Source: Phenylobacterium sp.
Lineage (GTDB): Bacteria; Pseudomonadota; Alphaproteobacteria; Caulobacterales; Caulobacteraceae
Length of the DNA stretch: 64,000 bases
Direction: 5' to 3'
Assembly (NCBI RefSeq): GCF_004299445.1
Contig: NZ_SCTC01000053.1
Coordinates: 62,001-126,000 of the forward strand
Shown here: piece by piece, positions 61,302 to 64,000 of the stretch
Layout: each line of letters opens with the position of its first letter
Position numbering within the stretch: position 1 is the stretch's first letter
Notes under the pieces: model-generated
Told to the model about the DNA's origin: nothing
What the model saw: only the letters and a program-made list of their open reading frames with translations
Databases searched by the model: none
Made by a program: the position numbers and the translations under genes

Positions 61302-63546
61302 TCATCACCGCGGTCGCCGCATCCAGGCCGGCGGCATAGTCGATGAGCGCCTCGGCGGTCAGGCCGATGTAGGTCGCCGCGTCGTCGAAGCGCCGCTCCT
61401 CGATGGCCTCGCGCACGCCCGGCAGGGTCTTGGCGCCATAGCCGGTGAAGCGGCCGGGGGCGTAGAGCATGTTCTTGTACCAGGGTCGGAACGGCAGGCC
61501 ATGGTCGCGCAGCAGGCGCTGCTCCAGCGGCAGGATCGCGGCGTCCAGCCTGACCTTTTGGGCGTCGGTCAGGGTCGGCCCCTTTGAGGCCAGCGTCTGG
61601 TCGAACGTGGTCGCGCTGGTCTTCAGCCGGGCGACGGCGGCTTCCAGTTTGCCGAAGTCGATCCGGGGCGATGCGGGCAGGGGCGAGGGGTCGGCGCGGC
61701 TGACGCGCGGATCGTCGGCGACCTTGTAGGCGCCCGCGGCCAGCAGCCTGGCCCGGGTCTGGGCCTCGTCGCGGCGGGTGTCGGCCAGCCGCTTCACCTC
61801 GTCGACATAGCCGCCCACCACATCGGCCAGGTCGCCGTACCGCTGCACCGGCGTGTCGGCGTCGGCCAGGCGCATCACCATCCGCCCGGTCGTCTTGGCC
61901 AGCGCGCCGGCATAGGCGTGGCCGGGGTCCACGAAGCGGCTGTGATGCTCGTAGGTGTCGTAGGCGGAGTGATACACGCCGCCCGAGTCGCCTTCGCCGC
62001 CGAAGCCGACATTCAGGCTGGCCAGGCCCAGGTTCTGCAGGAAAGCCGAGTAGTCCGATCCCGATCCCAAGGGCTCGATCGGCAGATCGCGGGCGTGATC
62101 CGTGGCCATCTTGCCCAGCGCGACCTGCCGCGGCGTGGCGGTGGGCGAGGTCGCGTCCACTTCCAGGCCCGCGCGAAGGCGGTCGCGCACCGACACGCCG
62201 GTCTGCGGGTCGATCACGTCGGCCGAAACCTCGTTGACGAAATGCTGCAGCGAATGGCTGCCGCCCACGCCCAGGAAGCCGCGGCTGTTGGAGTCGGAGT
62301 TGATGTAGACGAGCGCCTTCTTCTTGAGCTCGGCGGCATGGGTCTCGGCCCATTCGGTCGAGCCCAGCAGCATCGGCTCCTCGGCGTCCCAGCTGGTGTA
62401 GACGATGGTGCGCTTGGGCTTCCAGCCGGCCTTTACGAGGGCGCCCAGCGCCTTGGCCTCGCCCATCATGGCCACGTGACCCGACAGCGGGTCCGAGGCG
62501 CCGAACACCCAGCCGTCGCGGTGGTTGCCGCGGACGATCCACTCGTCGGGCCGCGTCTTGCCCTTCAGCGTGGCGATGACGTTGTAGGCCGGCTTCAGCG
62601 ACCAGTCGGACTCGACCTTGATATGGACCCTGGCCCCGTCGCCGCCGCCCACATGGTAGGTGATCGGCAGCGAGCCGCGCCAGGCGGCCGGCGCCACCGG
62701 GCCGTCGAGGGCCGCCAGCAGCACCTGGGCGTCGCCGTACGACAGCGGCAGGGTGGGGATCTTCAGGATGGTCTGGGCGTCGGCGCGCGCCACCCGCTTG
62801 GCGTCCTTGGTCGAACCGTACCCGGGGGTCGTCGGGTCGCCCGGGAAGACGGTCATGTCGGCCACCGAGCCGCGCTGGAAGCCCTGCGGCGGCCGCGCCG
62901 CGCCCTTGGGATAGACGTCGTCCACCGAATAGCCGTCGTCGCGCGGGTCGGAGTAGATGATCGCGCCCACCGCGCCGTGCTCCTGCGCCAGCTTGGGCTT
63001 CAGGCCGCGCCAGCCTGCGCCGTAACGGGCGATGACGATCTTGCCCTTCACCGAGACGCCCAGGCGCTCCAGGGCGTCGTAGTCGGCGGGCATGCCGTAG
63101 TTCACGTAGACCAGCGGGGCGGTGACATCGCCGTCCCCCTGGAACGCCACATAGGCCGGCAGCTGGTCCTGGGTGCGGCTCGAGCTTTCGTCGCCGGGGA
63201 TCGGCCGCTCGGTCAGCGTGGCCTTGAACGGCGCGCCCGCTCCGGCTGTCAGCTCCAGGGCGACCTCCTTGGGCGTCGGATAGAGCACCCAGAACGTCTC
63301 GATCTTCGCGTCCCAGCCCCAGCTCCTGAACTGGGCCAGGGTCATTTCGGCGTTCTTCTTATTGTGGGGCGCGCCCACGTGGATCGGCTCGGCCGACATG
63401 GTCTTCAGCCAGCCGCCCATCTCGGCGTTGTCGATCATCCCGTCGAACTTCGCCTCGAGCGCCTTGTCCGGGGCGGCCAGGCCGGCGGCGGGCAGCAGCG
63501 CCGCGGCGGCGACGGCGGCGAAGAGCAGACGCGAACGAGATGACAT
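61291..63546 (-). CDS. secreted M28 peptidase, glutamate carboxypeptidase II-like
   Basis: A 751-residue protein from the ATG at 63546 with a signal peptide (ending 'AAGLAA', about residue 24). The PA (protease-associated) domain ('YGAGWRGLKPKLAQEHGAVG') and the M28B zinc-peptidase core ('RGNHRDGWVFGASDPLSG' and 'WDAEEPMLLGSTEWAE', with the His, Asp and Glu ligands) are followed by a transferrin-receptor-like dimerisation domain. This matches PSMA/folate hydrolase-like bacterial proteins, which release C-terminal Glu/Asp or act as dipeptidases in the periplasm. Confidence 0.9.
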   Translation of the reverse strand: MSSRSRLLFAAVAAAALLPAAGLAAPDKALEAKFDGMIDNAEMGGWLKTMSAEPIHVGAPHNKKNAEMTLAQFRSWGWDAKIETFWVLYPTPKEVALELTAGAGAPFKATLTERPIPGDESSSRTQDQLPAYVAFQGDGDVTAPLVYVNYGMPADYDALERLGVSVKGKIVIARYGAGWRGLKPKLAQEHGAVGAIIYSDPRDDGYSVDDVYPKGAARPPQGFQRGSVADMTVFPGDPTTPGYGSTKDAKRVARADAQTILKIPTLPLSYGDAQVLLAALDGPVAPAAWRGSLPITYHVGGGDGARVHIKVESDWSLKPAYNVIATLKGKTRPDEWIVRGNHRDGWVFGASDPLSGHVAMMGEAKALGALVKAGWKPKRTIVYTSWDAEEPMLLGSTEWAETHAAELKKKALVYINSDSNSRGFLGVGGSHSLQHFVNEVSADVIDPQTGVSVRDRLRAGLEVDATSPTATPRQVALGKMATDHARDLPIEPLGSGSDYSAFLQNLGLASLNVGFGGEGDSGGVYHSAYDTYEHHSRFVDPGHAYAGALAKTTGRMVMRLADADTPVQRYGDLADVVGGYVDEVKRLADTRRDEAQTRARLLAAGAYKVADDPRVSRADPSPLPASPRIDFGKLEAAVARLKTSATTFDQTLASKGPTLTDAQKVRLDAAILPLEQRLLRDHGLPFRPWYKNMLYAPGRFTGYGAKTLPGVREAIEERRFDDAATYIGLTAEALIDYAAGLDAATAVMNGG

Positions 63547-63656
63547 GGAGATTCCCCGACTGGACGGCGCGGACGCTAGCCCGCAGTCGCATCGGGTCAC
63601 AAGGCTTGCTAAGCCGAGGGGCCACTTAAGACTCGCCTTGCCGCCGGAGAGCCCGA

Positions 63657-64000
63657 ATGACCGCCAGAGCCGCCGTGATCATGGCCGCCGGCCACGGCAC
63701 GCGGATGAAGTCCAAGACGCCCAAGGTGCTGCACAGGGTGGGCGGGCGCACGCTGCTGGACCGCATCATCGACACCGTCCAGGCGGCGGGTTGCGAGCGG
63801 ATCCACGTGGTGGTGGGCACGATCCCCGCGGTGCGCAAGCTGGTGGTAGACCGCCTGGGCGAGGCCGCGGTGGTGGTCCAGGACCCGCCAAAGGGGACCG
63901 GCCACGCGGTCATGTGCGCAGAGGACGCCCTCCGCGACTTCGACGGCGACGTCCTGGTGGTCAACGCCGACCCGCCGCTTCTGACCGCCCAGGACCTGGA
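63657..64000 (+). CDS. glmU: GlmU, N-terminal part (cut by window edge)
   Basis: The frame is open from the ATG at 63657 (after a ggaga Shine-Dalgarno) to the end of the window, giving 114 residues. The uridyltransferase signature '[20 protein letters not shown]' and '[10 protein letters not shown]' identify N-acetylglucosamine-1-phosphate uridyltransferase. The usual DxPLL of the metal-binding site reads 'NADPPLLT'. The C-terminal acetyltransferase part lies outside. It makes UDP-GlcNAc for peptidoglycan and lipopolysaccharide, and is divergent from the peptidase gene. Confidence 0.9.
   Translation, partial: MTARAAVIMAAGHGTRMKSKTPKVLHRVGGRTLLDRIIDTVQAAGCERIHVVVGTIPAVRKLVVDRLGEAAVVVQDPPKGTGHAVMCAEDALRDFDGDVLVVNADPPLLTAQDL

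Overview
The window is high-GC DNA from an alphaproteobacterium, most likely a member of the Caulobacterales (Caulobacter/Phenylobacterium type). I infer this from the DUF2849-DUF934 sulfite-reductase operon, the STAS-MlaE lipid transporter, the TonB receptor, the codon use and the many genes that overlap by one or four bases. Genus is inferred, not shown.

Chromosome, left arm (1-25426). A sulfate-assimilation operon runs first (uroporphyrinogen-III methyltransferase, DUF2849, siroheme sulfite/nitrite reductase, DUF934, CysH, ferredoxin-NADP reductase). It is followed by a P-loop ATPase, a 3D-domain protein, a GST, an S1/P1 nuclease, a Nudix hydrolase, FolD, a four-gene Mla-type lipid ABC transporter, small hypotheticals, a TonB-dependent receptor, a second GST and a CitMHS transporter. 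The arm ends with a xylose cluster (xylB, xylA, LacI-type regulator, sugar porter) that has a clear LacI-type operator upstream of xylB.

Integrated element (about 25427-60542). An intact tRNA-Val(CAC) gene lies at 60498-60572. A perfect 51-bp copy of its 3' half and flank lies at 25427-25477. Between these direct repeats is a roughly 35-kb island with its tyrosine integrase just inside the left end. The left third looks like a phage satellite or replicating integrative element: integrase, AlpA-like regulator, primase-polymerase/VapE protein, an iteron-like array flanking an AT-richer core, a small-terminase-like protein without large terminase or capsid genes, and several small DNA-binding proteins. 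An AbiE toxin-antitoxin pair and a serine resolvase with a res-like site follow.

Defence operon (37232-60210, minus strand). Nine closely packed genes read in one direction: a 1.7-kaa DUF1998-type (YprA/DrmA/DruE-like) helicase, an SNF2 helicase, an Eco57I-type adenine methyltransferase, two HNH proteins, a GIY-YIG protein, an RNase H-like/PD-(D/E)XK fusion, a small PD-(D/E)XK-like protein and a 2-kaa TPR protein with a nuclease-like N-terminus. The first three genes resemble the core of DISARM, but the nuclease-rich remainder does not match the standard DISARM, Druantia or BREX sets as I know them. This is the best candidate for an undescribed system.

Chromosome, right arm (60573-64000). 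Phosphoglycolate phosphatase-like HAD protein, an M28 glutamate-carboxypeptidase-like peptidase, and the start of glmU, which runs off the window edge.
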